From NCBI RefSeq assembly GCF_002005565.1, contig NZ_BDJC01000009.1:94534-158533 (forward strand): a stretch of DNA of 64,000 nt. The letters run 5' to 3'. Shown here one piece after another: positions 44,497-53,580 of this stretch. This DNA comes from Streptomyces sp. JHA26. GTDB taxonomy: Bacteria; Actinomycetota; Actinomycetes; Streptomycetales; Streptomycetaceae. A model generated the notes under the pieces. That model was not told where the DNA came from and ran no database searches. It saw nothing but the letters and a program-made list of their open reading frames with translations. Both the position numbers and the translations under genes were made by a program. Within the stretch, counting starts at the first letter, position 1. Every line of letters begins with the position of its first letter.

Positions 44497-46004
44497 GGAT
44501 GACCCGGTTTCGTCCCGTCCAGGCCCGGCTGGTCGAGGTCCCCCAGGGCCAGGTGGGCCAGCACCACCTCGTACAGGTCGCTGCCTGCGGCGAGCAGCTG
44601 GCGCTCCAGGACGGGTTCCGCGCCGCGGACGTGCTCCCGCACGGTCTGGGCGTGGACGCCGAGCGTCCGGGCGGCCCGCTCGGCGTTGCCGCCGACGGTG
44701 ATCCAGGTGCGCAGGGTGCGGCGCACGTTCCGCGCGTCCGGTTCCAGCCGGCCGAGCAGGTCACCGGCCCAGGTGCGCAGCGGGGGTCCGGCCAGCAGGT
44801 CGGCGAGGCGGACGCCGCCGGGCCCGGCCGCGTGCTCGCCGGGGCCCGCCCCGAGGGCGGCCTGGGCGTTCAGGGCGAGGTGGACGGTGGCGCGGACGGC
44901 CAGATCGGCGAAGTCGGTGCGCAGCAGGCCCTCGACGCGGTCCATGCGGGCGCGGACCGTGTTGCGGCTGACACCGAGGATCTTGGCCGTGTTGACGGCG
45001 GTGAACTCCAGGCCGAGCCGGGTGGTGGCGAGCAGTTCGGCGCGGGTGTGGTGCGGCAGGCCGTCGAGCGGGCGCAGCACGCGGGCCGCCCAGTCCCCCA
45101 GGGCGGCCGGGTCCATCAGGCGCTCGGGCCGGGTCCGCTCGGCGTACACGGCCGCCTTCCCGGGACGGAACCGGGCCACGGCCAGGGCGCTCACGGCCTG
45201 ACCGTACGCGGTGGCGGTGCGGGCGAGGTTCTGCCGGGCGCTGCCGCCGAGGAAGACGCCGGGGGTGCGGCCGGCGAGCGACCGCAGGGCCTCGCCGGTG
45301 GCGTCGCGGGGCGTCAGGACGATGACGTGCCCGTCCATGGCCGGGCAGCGCACCACCAGGGCCTGTTCTCCGGTCGCCGACAGGCACTCCTCGGCGAGGC
45401 GGTCGCGTTCCTCGGGGACGCTCTCCATGACGTAGACGCACGCCGTGTCGGTGTCGAGGAGGCCGGGCCAGAGCCCGGCGGCCACGCGGCGCGCGGAGAC
45501 GGTGTCCTCGACCATCAGCAGTTGCAGGATGGCCAGGCGCAGGTCGGAGGTCGCCCGCCGCAGCCGCTGTCCCGCGGCGGCGGACTCGTGTTCCGCCAGC
45601 AGGAGTTCCACCACCTGGGCGGTGCGGGTGACGATGTCGGCGGCCCGCCGGTCGAACGGGGTGGCGCGGGCCACCGCGAGGACGGCGGCCGGTGCCGGGT
45701 GGGTCCGCTCCACCCGGACCAGGCGCAGGTGGCGGCCCCGGTCCTCGAGGGCGGCGGAGGCGATCCGGCCGGCGGTGATGTCCGCGACCAGGTCCTCGTC
45801 CAGCGCGGCGGGGGTCCCGGCCAGGAGGCGGCCGGTGCCGTCCCGCAGCGTCACGGCCGCGTCCACGGTTCCGGCGAGCCAGGTCACGACCCTGCGCGCG
45901 TCGCGTCCGGCCGGCCGCAGGTGGTCGAGCAGTTCCTCCGCCCACCCGGCGTGCCCGCCGGTCCTCGCGTTCCGCTGCCCTGTCCCGTCCTCGCGGCCCG
46001 CCAC
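44475..46004 (-). CDS. PucR-type transcriptional regulator with two helix-turn-helix segments
   Basis: 509 residues. N-terminal half is a sensor region without a recognised domain boundary; the C-terminal part has a PucR HTH (TAKILGVSRNTVRARMDRVEGLL, about 335-357). A second HTH of the same type (NAERAARTLGVHAQTVREHV, about 455-475) follows, which is unusual for PucR proteins. GTG 46004 has GAGAAGG at 5 bases; the frame stays open beyond without coding sense. Divergent from the YciO-like gene. Targets unknown. Confidence 0.75.
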   Translation of the reverse strand: MAGREDGTGQRNARTGGHAGWAEELLDHLRPAGRDARRVVTWLAGTVDAAVTLRDGTGRLLAGTPAALDEDLVADITAGRIASAALEDRGRHLRLVRVERTHPAPAAVLAVARATPFDRRAADIVTRTAQVVELLLAEHESAAAGQRLRRATSDLRLAILQLLMVEDTVSARRVAAGLWPGLLDTDTACVYVMESVPEERDRLAEECLSATGEQALVVRCPAMDGHVIVLTPRDATGEALRSLAGRTPGVFLGGSARQNLARTATAYGQAVSALAVARFRPGKAAVYAERTRPERLMDPAALGDWAARVLRPLDGLPHHTRAELLATTRLGLEFTAVNTAKILGVSRNTVRARMDRVEGLLRTDFADLAVRATVHLALNAQAALGAGPGEHAAGPGGVRLADLLAGPPLRTWAGDLLGRLEPDARNVRRTLRTWITVGGNAERAARTLGVHAQTVREHVRGAEPVLERQLLAAGSDLYEVVLAHLALGDLDQPGLDGTKPGHPDSPVHG

Positions 46005-46187
46005 GTCGGCCTTCTCCTCGTTCTCGCTTCGCTCCCGGCCCAGGCCGGGGACGTTACCGCATGCTCGGCCACGGCACGGAGCGCGCCGGCGGCGGCCGGG
46101 GGCGGCCCGGCCGGCGGCCTCGGGCCGACGCGGGAGGTCCGGCGGGGTCCGGCCGGTCCGGGCGCGTGGGCGGCATAAGCTCGGTGG

Positions 46188-46808
46188 ATGGCGAAGTACT
46201 TCGACGTGCACCCCGAGAACCCGCAGCCGCGCAGCATCGCCCAGGTCGCCGACAGCGTCCGCGCGGGCGCGCTGATCGCGTACCCGACGGACTCCTGTTA
46301 CGCGCTGGGCTGCCGGCTGGGCAGCCGCGACGGGACCGACCGCATCCGGTCGATCCGGCACCTGGACAACCGGCACCACTTCACCCTGGTGTGCCAGGAC
46401 TTCGCGCAGCTCGGCCAGTTCGTGCAGATCGACAACGACGTGTTCCGGGCCATCAAGGCCTCGACCCCGGGCAGCTACACCTTCATCCTCCCGGCGACGA
46501 GGGAGGTGCCGCGCATGCTCCAGCACCCGAAGAAGAAGACCGTCGGCGTGCGCATCCCCGACCACGTCGTCACGCAGGCGCTGCTGGCCGAACTCGGTGA
46601 ACCGCTGCTGTCCAGCACCCTCCTGCTGCCCGACGAGGAGGAGCCGATGACGCAGGGCTGGGAGATCAAGGACCGGCTCGACCACGTGGTGGACGCGGTG
46701 ATCGACTCCGGGGAGTGCGGCACCGAACCGACCACGGTCGTCGACTTCTCCGGCGGGGAGGCGGAGATCGTGCGGCGGGGCGCCGGCGACACCACGCGGT
46801 TCGAGTAG
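46188..46808 (+). CDS. YciO/YrdC/Sua5-family protein
   Basis: 206 residues. YPTDSCYALGC (about 32-42) is the nucleotide-binding motif of the L-threonylcarbamoyladenylate synthase family; the SIRHLDNRHHFTLVC segment places it in the YciO subgroup rather than essential Sua5/TsaC. Its role in tRNA modification is therefore uncertain. ATG 46188 has no Shine-Dalgarno sequence, and TAAGCT at 46176-46181 is positioned as a -10 hexamer for a leaderless transcript. Separate paralogue of the housekeeping gene, presumably. Confidence 0.85.
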   Translation: MAKYFDVHPENPQPRSIAQVADSVRAGALIAYPTDSCYALGCRLGSRDGTDRIRSIRHLDNRHHFTLVCQDFAQLGQFVQIDNDVFRAIKASTPGSYTFILPATREVPRMLQHPKKKTVGVRIPDHVVTQALLAELGEPLLSSTLLLPDEEEPMTQGWEIKDRLDHVVDAVIDSGECGTEPTTVVDFSGGEAEIVRRGAGDTTRFE

Positions 46809-46938
46809 GGGCGGGCCGACAGCCGGTCCGCGGGGGCGCGCGACGCACTCCGTGGGCCGGCGTGCCACGATGGCCGTGGTCCGCCGGTCGCCCGGCGGAC
46901 CGGCAGCCGAGACCCGACCGAGAGAGGGCAGCCCCGCC

Positions 46939-47694
46939 ATGACCGCCGCAGAGGGCAACGTTGTCAGCATCCCCACCGACGACGGAACCGCCGACGCCTA
47001 CCTCGCGCACCCCGGTGACGGGAACGCGCATCCCGCAGTCCTGTTCTACATGGACGCCTTCGGGCTGCGCCCGCAGCTGAGGACGATGGCCGACCGGCTG
47101 GCCGGCGCGGGATACACCGTGCTGGTGCCGAACGTGTTCTACCGGCACGGGCGGGCTCCGGTCGTCGAGCTCCCCGAGTTCATCGACCCCGGGGCGCGCC
47201 CGTCGCTCTTCCAGCAGCTCGGTCCGATCATGCAGTCGCTCACGCCGGAGCGGGCGATGCGGGACGCGGGGGCGTACCTGCGGTGGCTCGCGGACTGCGC
47301 CGCGGTCGCGGACGGCCCGGTCGGGGTGACCGGCTACTGCATGGGCGCCGCGCTCGCCCTGCGCACCGCGGGCGCGTACCCGGACCGGGTCGCCGCCGTG
47401 GCCGGCTTCCACGGCGGGAACCTGGCGACCGAGGAGCCGCAGAGCCCGCACCTGGTGGCCGGGCAGGTCACGGCCGAGGTGTACTTCGGACACGCCGACC
47501 AGGACCCGGGCATGCCCGTCGAGCAGCAGGAGCGCCTGGAGGCTGCCCTGACCGCGGCGGGCGTCCGCCACCGCTGCGAGGTCTACGCGGGGGCGCACCA
47601 CGGCTACACGCAGGCCGACACCGCCGCGTACGACCCGGAGGCGACCGAGCGGCACTGGGACGAACTGCTCGGCCTGCTGAAGCGGACGCTCTGA
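46939..47694 (+). CDS. Dienelactone hydrolase family protein
   Basis: 251 residues, alpha/beta hydrolase. The nucleophile is Cys134 in GYCMGAA, with Asp in YFGHADQDPGMP and His in YAGAHHGY completing the triad, as in dienelactone hydrolases. It would open lactone rings of aromatic breakdown intermediates, or act on other esters. Cytoplasmic. ATG 46939 has GAGAGAGGG upstream. 130 bases downstream of the YciO gene; may be a separate transcript. Confidence 0.86.
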   Translation: MTAAEGNVVSIPTDDGTADAYLAHPGDGNAHPAVLFYMDAFGLRPQLRTMADRLAGAGYTVLVPNVFYRHGRAPVVELPEFIDPGARPSLFQQLGPIMQSLTPERAMRDAGAYLRWLADCAAVADGPVGVTGYCMGAALALRTAGAYPDRVAAVAGFHGGNLATEEPQSPHLVAGQVTAEVYFGHADQDPGMPVEQQERLEAALTAAGVRHRCEVYAGAHHGYTQADTAAYDPEATERHWDELLGLLKRTL

Positions 47695-48052
47695 CCGCCG
47701 CCGGCCAGGGTCCCCCGGTACGCCGCCAACGGCCCGGGGACGGTGGGGAGTCGCCGCCGCTCCCCCGGCCCTCGCCTCCGCCCGGCCGGTCGTCACCGCT
47801 CCCCGGTGCCCGGCGGGAGCGGACCGTGTGCTCGGGGCGGGTGGCCCGTTCCGGCAGCGTCCGGAGGACCGCCGCCCTCGGGGCGGGAGAGCCCGGTGAC
47901 CTGCTCGACCGCCCGGCCGGCGCGCGGGGCCGGGCGGAGGAAGGCCATCCGGCTCACCCGCGAGGCCCCGCCGCCACCCTTGACGGACCGTCACGGCCGT
48001 ACCGGTGAGGCGGTCGTCGGCGACGGGGAGCGCGGGGACGGGGCGGGACGGC
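47695..48052. other. 358-base convergent gap without a gene
   Basis: Lies between the hydrolase (plus) and the SpoIIE-type gene (minus). No open frame has a ribosome site and coding bias, and no clear hairpin stands out. Confidence 0.4.
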
Positions 48053-50395
48053 TCACCTCCCGGGTTCCTCGGGCAGTGGCTGTTCGGCCCAGATCGTCTT
48101 GCCGTCCGCGGTCTGGCGGCTGCCCCAGCGCTGGGTGAGCTGGGCGACCAGCAGCAGTCCCCGGCCGCCCTCGTCGTACGCGTGGGCCCGGCGCAGGTGC
48201 GGCGAGGTGGAGCTGCCGTCGGAGACCTCGCAGATCAGGGTGCGGTCGCGGATGAGACGGAGCCGGACGGGCGGTGCGCCGTACCGGATCGCGTTGGTGA
48301 CGAGTTCGCTGACGACGAGTTCGGTGACGAACGCCGCCTCGTCCAGGCCCCATTCCGTCAGCTGTTCGATGGCGGACTGCCGGACGGCGGCCACGTGCGC
48401 GGGGTCCGGCGGGACGTCCCAGGTGGCGACCTGGTCGCCGCCCAGTGCCCGCGTACGGGCCAGCAGCAGGGCCACGTCGTCGCCGGGCTGCTCGGGCATC
48501 ACCGCCTTGAGCACACAGCCGCACAGGGCGTCGAGCGAGTGCGCGGGCGTGGTCAGCGCGCGGCACAGCTCGGCGGTGGCGTGGTCCGTGCCGCCGTCGC
48601 GGTCCCGGACCAGGCCGTCGGTGTACAGCGCGACGACGGAGCCCTCGGGCAGGACCTCCTCGGTCGCCTCGAACGGCAGCCCGCCGACGCCGAGCGGCGG
48701 CCCGGCGCTGACGGGGACGAGGCGGGCGGTGCCGTCGGGGAGCACGAGGGCGGGTCCGGGGTGGCCGGCGGAGGCGAGGGTGAGACGGCCGGTGACGGGG
48801 TCGTAGACCGCGTAGAGGCAGGTGGCGCCCAGTTCGCCCACCTCGCCGCCGCCGTCCGCCGCGAGGTGGGCGACGAGGTCGTCGAGGTGGGTGAGGAGTT
48901 CTTCGGGCGGCAGATCGACGTCGGCGAGGGTGCGCACGGCCGTGCACAGACGGCCCATGGTCGCGGAGGACGGGATGCCGTGGCCGACGACGTCGCCGAC
49001 GACCAGGGCGACCCGGCTGCCGGAGAGCGGGATCACGTCGAACCAGTCGCCGCCGAGGCCGGCCGCCGAGCCGGAGGGCAGGTAGCGGTGCGCCACCTCC
49101 ACGGCCGACTGGCCGGGCAGGCCCCTGGGCAGGAGGCTGTGCTGGAGGGCGAGCGCGGTGGAGCGCTCGCGGGCGAAGCGGCGGGCGTTGTCGACGCAGA
49201 CGGCGGCCCGGCTGGCCAGTTCCTCGGCCAGGGCGATGTCGTCGGGGACGAACGGGTCCCTGGGGGCGACGCGCATGGCCGTCGCGACGCCCAGGGTGGT
49301 GCCGCGGGCCCGCAGCGGAACCGCCAGGGTGGAGCTGATGCGGTCCCGGAACGGGCGGTTGGCGGGGACCTGCTCGTTGCGCACCCGCATCCACCGGTCG
49401 AAGTCCGGGTCGCCCGGACCGGTCAGTACCGGCCGTCCCTCCCGCAGCGCCCGTGCGGGTGCGGAGCAGGACGGGTACACGTCGGTGTCGCCCAGGCGCA
49501 CGGACGGCTTCGGGAGTCCTTCGGCGGCGGATTCGTGGGCGACCCGGCGCAGCACGATGTCCTCGGCCGGCACCGCGAGCGGTTCGTCCGCGCCGAGGAC
49601 CCAGTCGAGCAGGTCGACGCCGGCGAAGTCGGTGAACCGCGGCACGAGGATGCCGACCAGTTCCTCGGCGGTGCGCACCACGTCCAGGCTGGTGCCGATC
49701 ACGGTCGCGGCCTCGTTCAGCAGGGCCAGCCGCTCCCGGGCCCGGTACTGGCCCGTGCTCTCGTACCCCGCCACGGACACGGCGGTCACGGCGCCGGACG
49801 CGTCGCGCACCGGCCACATCTCGATGGTCCAGGCGTACTCGCCCATCCTGGAGGTGGCGGGCATGAAGGTCTCGTAGCGGTGGGGCCGGCCGGTGTCGGT
49901 CACCTGCCGCAGGTGGTGCAGGAACCCGGACGCGTCGGCGTCGATCTCCGCCATGACCTCCGGCAGCGACCGTCCGATCAGGTCCTCCTCCGGCATTCCC
50001 AGCATGCGTCGCGCCGTGTCGTTGACCCGCAGGTAGCGATGCCGGGTGTCGTGGACGGACATGGCCAGGGACGCCTGCCGGAAGCTCTCCCCGGTCAGCG
50101 CCGGATCGTCCTGCGGGTGGGCGGTCACCGCGTACCCGCACGGCGCGCCGTCCGCGCCCAGCAGGGGGCAGCCGCGCAGGGGCAGTGCCACGGTGGAACC
50201 GTCCCGGTGGCGGATCAGGGCCGTGCCCGACAGCGCGGACACGGCCCCGGGCGGCGCGTCGTGGGCGAGCAGGTCCCGTGCGGGCCGGCCCACGGCCTCC
50301 TCGGCCGGGTACCCGGTCAGCCGCCGGGCGCCCTCGCTCCACCCCGCCACCTTGCCGTGGACGTCGACGATCGCCGCAGCGGAGGCATGCTCCAT
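48053..50395 (-). CDS. SpoIIE-type PP2C phosphatase with PAS, GAF and HATPase domains
   Basis: 780 residues from ATG 50395. Order: PAS (about 3-85), second PAS (about 100-215), GAF (about 240-395), PP2C/SpoIIE phosphatase (about 415-630; GLGGDWFDV, GHGIPS and GDDVALLLART are metal-binding motifs), and a C-terminal HATPase (about 650-770; ELVTNAIRYG is the N box). This fits control of a SigB/SigF-type sigma factor through an anti-sigma/anti-anti-sigma switch; a sigma factor of that group lies 8 kb away. Upstream TTG 50431 or CTG 50404 are possible starts. Ligand of the sensor domains unknown. Confidence 0.85.
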   Translation of the reverse strand: MEHASAAAIVDVHGKVAGWSEGARRLTGYPAEEAVGRPARDLLAHDAPPGAVSALSGTALIRHRDGSTVALPLRGCPLLGADGAPCGYAVTAHPQDDPALTGESFRQASLAMSVHDTRHRYLRVNDTARRMLGMPEEDLIGRSLPEVMAEIDADASGFLHHLRQVTDTGRPHRYETFMPATSRMGEYAWTIEMWPVRDASGAVTAVSVAGYESTGQYRARERLALLNEAATVIGTSLDVVRTAEELVGILVPRFTDFAGVDLLDWVLGADEPLAVPAEDIVLRRVAHESAAEGLPKPSVRLGDTDVYPSCSAPARALREGRPVLTGPGDPDFDRWMRVRNEQVPANRPFRDRISSTLAVPLRARGTTLGVATAMRVAPRDPFVPDDIALAEELASRAAVCVDNARRFARERSTALALQHSLLPRGLPGQSAVEVAHRYLPSGSAAGLGGDWFDVIPLSGSRVALVVGDVVGHGIPSSATMGRLCTAVRTLADVDLPPEELLTHLDDLVAHLAADGGGEVGELGATCLYAVYDPVTGRLTLASAGHPGPALVLPDGTARLVPVSAGPPLGVGGLPFEATEEVLPEGSVVALYTDGLVRDRDGGTDHATAELCRALTTPAHSLDALCGCVLKAVMPEQPGDDVALLLARTRALGGDQVATWDVPPDPAHVAAVRQSAIEQLTEWGLDEAAFVTELVVSELVTNAIRYGAPPVRLRLIRDRTLICEVSDGSSTSPHLRRAHAYDEGGRGLLLVAQLTQRWGSRQTADGKTIWAEQPLPEEPGR

Positions 50396-50455
50396 GTCGT
50401 CCAGGATCAGCCCTTCACCGCCCGGTCTCAACCGGGACGGGGCGCGGGGGCCGGC

Positions 50456-50923
50456 TCAGTCCCGGTGGGCGCGCAGCGCGGCGAGGGCGCGGTCGGCGTG
50501 GGTGTTCATGCGCAACTCGCTGCGGACGACCTCGAGCACGGTGCGGTCCGGCCCGATGACGAAGGTGACCCGTCTGGTGGGGGCCAGGCCGAGTCCCCGT
50601 CTCGCCCCGAACCGTTCGCGGACCGTGCCGTCGGCGTCGGAGAGCAGCGGCATGCCGAGGGTGTGGCGCCCCGCGAACTCCTGCTGGCGTTCGACGGGGT
50701 CGCCGCTGATGCCCACCGGCCGGGCGCCGGCCGCGGCGAACTCGGCGGCGAGGTCGCGGAAGTGGCAGGCCTCGGCGGTGCAGCCGGGGGTCAGGGCGGC
50801 GGGGTAGAAGAAGAGCACGACCGGCCCGTCGGCGAGCAGTTCCGACAGGCGGCGCGGGGTACCGGTCTCGTCCGGCAGCGTGAAGTCGTCGACCGTGTCG
50901 CCGACGGCCGGGCCACGGCTCAC
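50456..50923 (-). CDS. Peroxiredoxin (BCP/AhpE-like)
   Basis: 155 residues, thioredoxin fold. The peroxidatic site is TPGCTAEACHFRD with Cys48 and a possible resolving Cys53, as in bacterioferritin comigratory proteins. It reduces hydroperoxides using thiols. GTG 50923 overlaps the DoxX gene stop (GTGA), so the two are translationally coupled. DoxX proteins act with thiol-based peroxide defence in mycobacteria, so the pairing is meaningful. Electron donor unknown. Confidence 0.9.
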   Translation of the reverse strand: MSRGPAVGDTVDDFTLPDETGTPRRLSELLADGPVVLFFYPAALTPGCTAEACHFRDLAAEFAAAGARPVGISGDPVERQQEFAGRHTLGMPLLSDADGTVRERFGARRGLGLAPTRRVTFVIGPDRTVLEVVRSELRMNTHADRALAALRAHRD

Positions 50924-51300
50924 GACCGGCCCTCGCAGTCCTTGGCGACGCTGCGGGCCCAGAGCACGAGCGGCAGCTGGACGGGCAGCCGGCCGTAGGC
51001 GGCGGCCTTCTGGAGGGCGGGACGGTGCCGCCGGTCGACGGCCATCTTGACGTTGGCGGGGAAGACGCCGACGAAGAAGGCCGCGGTGGCCAGCGCGGCG
51101 GCCTTGCGGGTGCGGGGGACGGCGAGGCCCGCGGCCAGCGCCAGTTCGGCGACGCCGCTGGCGTACGTCCACGCCCGGGGCGTGCCCGGCAGGCTGCGCG
51201 GCACCGTCGCGTCGAAGGGGCGGGGCCGGGCGAAGTGGGCGACGCCCGCGGTGGCCAGCAGACCGGCGAGCAGCAGGGGTGAGCGTTCGGACCGTGGCAC
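50920..51300 (-). CDS. DoxX family protein coupled to the peroxiredoxin
   Basis: 126 residues with about four hydrophobic helices (LLLAGLLATAGVAHF, VAELALAAGLAV, ALATAAFFVGVF, LPLVLWARSV). ATxAFFxGVFPANVKMAVDRR is typical of DoxX-like proteins. GTG 51300 follows GGAGGAACC. Overlaps the peroxiredoxin start by 4 bases. Function probably in membrane thiol redox homeostasis. Confidence 0.8.
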   Translation of the reverse strand: MPRSERSPLLLAGLLATAGVAHFARPRPFDATVPRSLPGTPRAWTYASGVAELALAAGLAVPRTRKAAALATAAFFVGVFPANVKMAVDRRHRPALQKAAAYGRLPVQLPLVLWARSVAKDCEGRS

Positions 51301-51332
51301 GGTTCCTCCTCCGGGGGGCCTGCCGCGCGATA

Positions 51333-52196
51333 TTACTGGACGGTACGGGCGGGGGTGCCGCCGGTCCGGTCACGGCGGTTGTGGGTGCCCGGGGTGTAGC
51401 CGAACGAGCGGCGGAAGACGTCGATGAACGCGCTGGCCGAGGAGTAACCGCAGCGGTGGGCGACGGTGGTCACGGGTACGTCGTCGGCGAGCATGCGCAG
51501 GGCGTGGTAGAGGCGGGACTGGGTGCGCCACTGGGGGAAGGTCATGCCGAACTCGCTGCGGAAGAGCCGGCTGAGGGTGCGTTCGCCCGCCCCGGTGGCG
51601 GCGCCGAGTGCGGCCAGGGTGCGGGTGTCGGCGGGGTCGGCGTGGACCAGCGCGCAGACCGCGGCCAGGCGGGGGTCGGCCGGGGTGGGCAGGTGCAGCG
51701 GCTGCTGGGGCGAGGCGCGCAGCTGGTCGCGCAGGACGCCGAGGAGGCGGCGGCGTTCGGGTCCGGTGTCGGCGGGGTCGCGGGTGTAGGCGAGGATCAG
51801 CTCGCGCAGCAGCGGACCGACGGTGAGGACGAAGGGGGCGTCCAGGCCGAGCGGGTTGTCGTCGGCGGGCAGTCCGACCAGGTGCAGGTCCAGCCGGCCG
51901 TGGGCCCGGTGGGCGTGCACGGTGCCGGCCGGGACCCAGATGGCCCGGGTGCCCGGCGCGAACCAGGTACCGGCGTCGGTGGTGACGGCCACGACGCCGG
52001 AGCCCGCGTAGACGATCTGGTGGTCGTCGTGCCGGTGGGCGTCGATGCGCTGCCCGGCGGCCAGGTGCTGCGCCCTGGTGGGCGCGGCCGGGGTGTGCCG
52101 GGCGGCGCCGGGGTCGCGGCGCGGGGTCGGCGGGACCTCGCGGGCGGAGGGCGGGGTGCCGCGGGCGGGGCCCCGGGTGTGGCGGGTGTTCGACAC
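51333..52196 (-). CDS. AraC-family regulator
   Basis: 287 residues. The N-terminal half is a cupin (HRHDDHQIVYAGSGVV, about 54-69), the C-terminal half has the two AraC HTH motifs (TLAALGAATGAGERTLSRLFRSE and VTTVAHRCGYSSASAFIDVFRRSFGYTPG, each stated here in parts). It is divergent from an MFS gene with only 54 bases between, so it very likely controls that transporter. GTG 52196 has no ribosome site; GATAAT upstream may give a short or leaderless transcript. Inducer unknown. Confidence 0.85.
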   Translation of the reverse strand: MSNTRHTRGPARGTPPSAREVPPTPRRDPGAARHTPAAPTRAQHLAAGQRIDAHRHDDHQIVYAGSGVVAVTTDAGTWFAPGTRAIWVPAGTVHAHRAHGRLDLHLVGLPADDNPLGLDAPFVLTVGPLLRELILAYTRDPADTGPERRRLLGVLRDQLRASPQQPLHLPTPADPRLAAVCALVHADPADTRTLAALGAATGAGERTLSRLFRSEFGMTFPQWRTQSRLYHALRMLADDVPVTTVAHRCGYSSASAFIDVFRRSFGYTPGTHNRRDRTGGTPARTVQ

Positions 52197-52250
52197 GAGT
52201 GGGCAGATTATCGGAAGCGGGCCGGGACCGGCGGACGTGACGATCGACGG

Positions 52251-53441
52251 GTGACCGTCAACCGCAACCGGCCCATCGTCCTGCTGTCCCTCGGGCACGC
52301 CTGCGTCGACCTCTACCAGGGCGCGGTGGCCGCCCTGGTTCCGTACTTCGTCGCCGAGCGCGCCTACACCTACGCCGCCGCCTCCGGCGTCGTGCTCGCC
52401 GCCTCGCTGCTGTCGTCGCTGGTGCAGCCGCTGTTCGGAGCGCTCACCGACCGGTGGGCGCTGCCGTGGCTGCTGCCGCTGAGCACGCTGACCGGCGGGG
52501 CCGGGGTGGCCCTCGGCGGTGTCACGGACTCCTACGTGCTCACCCTCGCCGCGATCGCCCTGGGGGGCGTCGGTGTCGCCGCCTACCACCCGGAGGCGGC
52601 CCGTGCGGCACGTGACGCCGCGCACGGCAGCAACACCGCGATGGGATGGTTCTCGTTGGGCGGCAACGCCGGTTTCGCGCTGGCGCCGCCGCTGGTCTGG
52701 GCCGTCGTCGCCACCGGCGGCCTGAGCGCTTCTCCCCTGCTCGCCGTCCCGGCACTCGCCGGCGCGGTCCTGTGCGTGGCGGCGGTGCGCTCGGCCGGAG
52801 CGGTCCGCGCGGCGGACGGCCGTACGACGACGGCGACGGCGGGGTCCGACGACTGGGCGTCGTTCCTCCGGCTCACCGGTGCCGTGGTCTGCCGTTCGGT
52901 CGTCTTCGTCGGGCTGAGCACGTTCGTGTCGCTGTACGTCCGTGAGCGCACCGGCGGGGGCGCCGCGGCGGGGACGGCGGCGTTGTTCGTGCTCTACCTG
53001 GGCGGGGCGGTGGGCACGGTGGCCGGGGGCCGGCTCGCCGACCGGTACGGACGGCTGAGGGTGGTGCGCCGGTCGTACGTCCTGACGGTGCTCGCCGTCG
53101 CCGGGCTCGTCCTGGTGCCCGGGCCCGTGGTGTACCTGTTCGTCGCCCTGACCTCGGCCGGGCTGTACGTGCCGTTCTCCCTGCACATCACCCTGGGCCA
53201 GGACTTCCTGCCCCGCCGCGTGGGCACGGCGAGCGGGGTCACCCTGGGGCTGACCGTGAGCGTCGGCGGCCTCGCCGCTCCCGCGCTCGGCGCACTCGCC
53301 GACGCCGCGTCGCTGCGGACCGCCCTGCTGCCGCTGGTGGTGCTGCCCGCGGTGGGCGGACTGCTGCTGCGCGGCCTGCGCGAGCCGGTCCCGGCGTCCC
53401 CCGTGGGGAAGGCGGCCCCGCACGACACCGACGTGCGGTGA
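52251..53441 (+). CDS. MFS transporter (Fsr-like) divergent from the AraC gene
   Basis: 396 residues, 12 predicted helices. LSLGHACVDLYQGAVAALVPYF opens the first helix, and GMGWFSLGGNAGFALAPPL-like motif and ADRYGRLRVV identify MFS drug antiporters close to the fosmidomycin-resistance (Fsr) group. GTG 52251 has only a weak ribosome site. Regulation by the divergent AraC protein is likely. A hairpin (53544-53580) ends it near the convergent TetR gene. Confidence 0.82.
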   Translation: MTVNRNRPIVLLSLGHACVDLYQGAVAALVPYFVAERAYTYAAASGVVLAASLLSSLVQPLFGALTDRWALPWLLPLSTLTGGAGVALGGVTDSYVLTLAAIALGGVGVAAYHPEAARAARDAAHGSNTAMGWFSLGGNAGFALAPPLVWAVVATGGLSASPLLAVPALAGAVLCVAAVRSAGAVRAADGRTTTATAGSDDWASFLRLTGAVVCRSVVFVGLSTFVSLYVRERTGGGAAAGTAALFVLYLGGAVGTVAGGRLADRYGRLRVVRRSYVLTVLAVAGLVLVPGPVVYLFVALTSAGLYVPFSLHITLGQDFLPRRVGTASGVTLGLTVSVGGLAAPALGALADAASLRTALLPLVVLPAVGGLLLRGLREPVPASPVGKAAPHDTDVR

Positions 53442-53543
53442 GTGCGTTCCCGCGCGTCGGTGGTGTCCGGGCCGGTGGTGTCCGGGGCCGGGGCGGCCGA
53501 GGGCACCGTGCCCCGGATCCGCCTCGCCCGCCGGCCCGTCGTC

Positions 53544-53580
53544 GCGCCCGTCACACCCCGCGCCGGGGCGTGACGGGCGC
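53544..53580 (+). terminator. Bidirectional terminator between MFS and TetR genes
   Basis: Stem of 15 bp with one mismatch (53544-53559 with 53565-53580) and a 5-base loop; it covers the stop of the minus-strand TetR gene (53551-53553). Confidence 0.72.
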
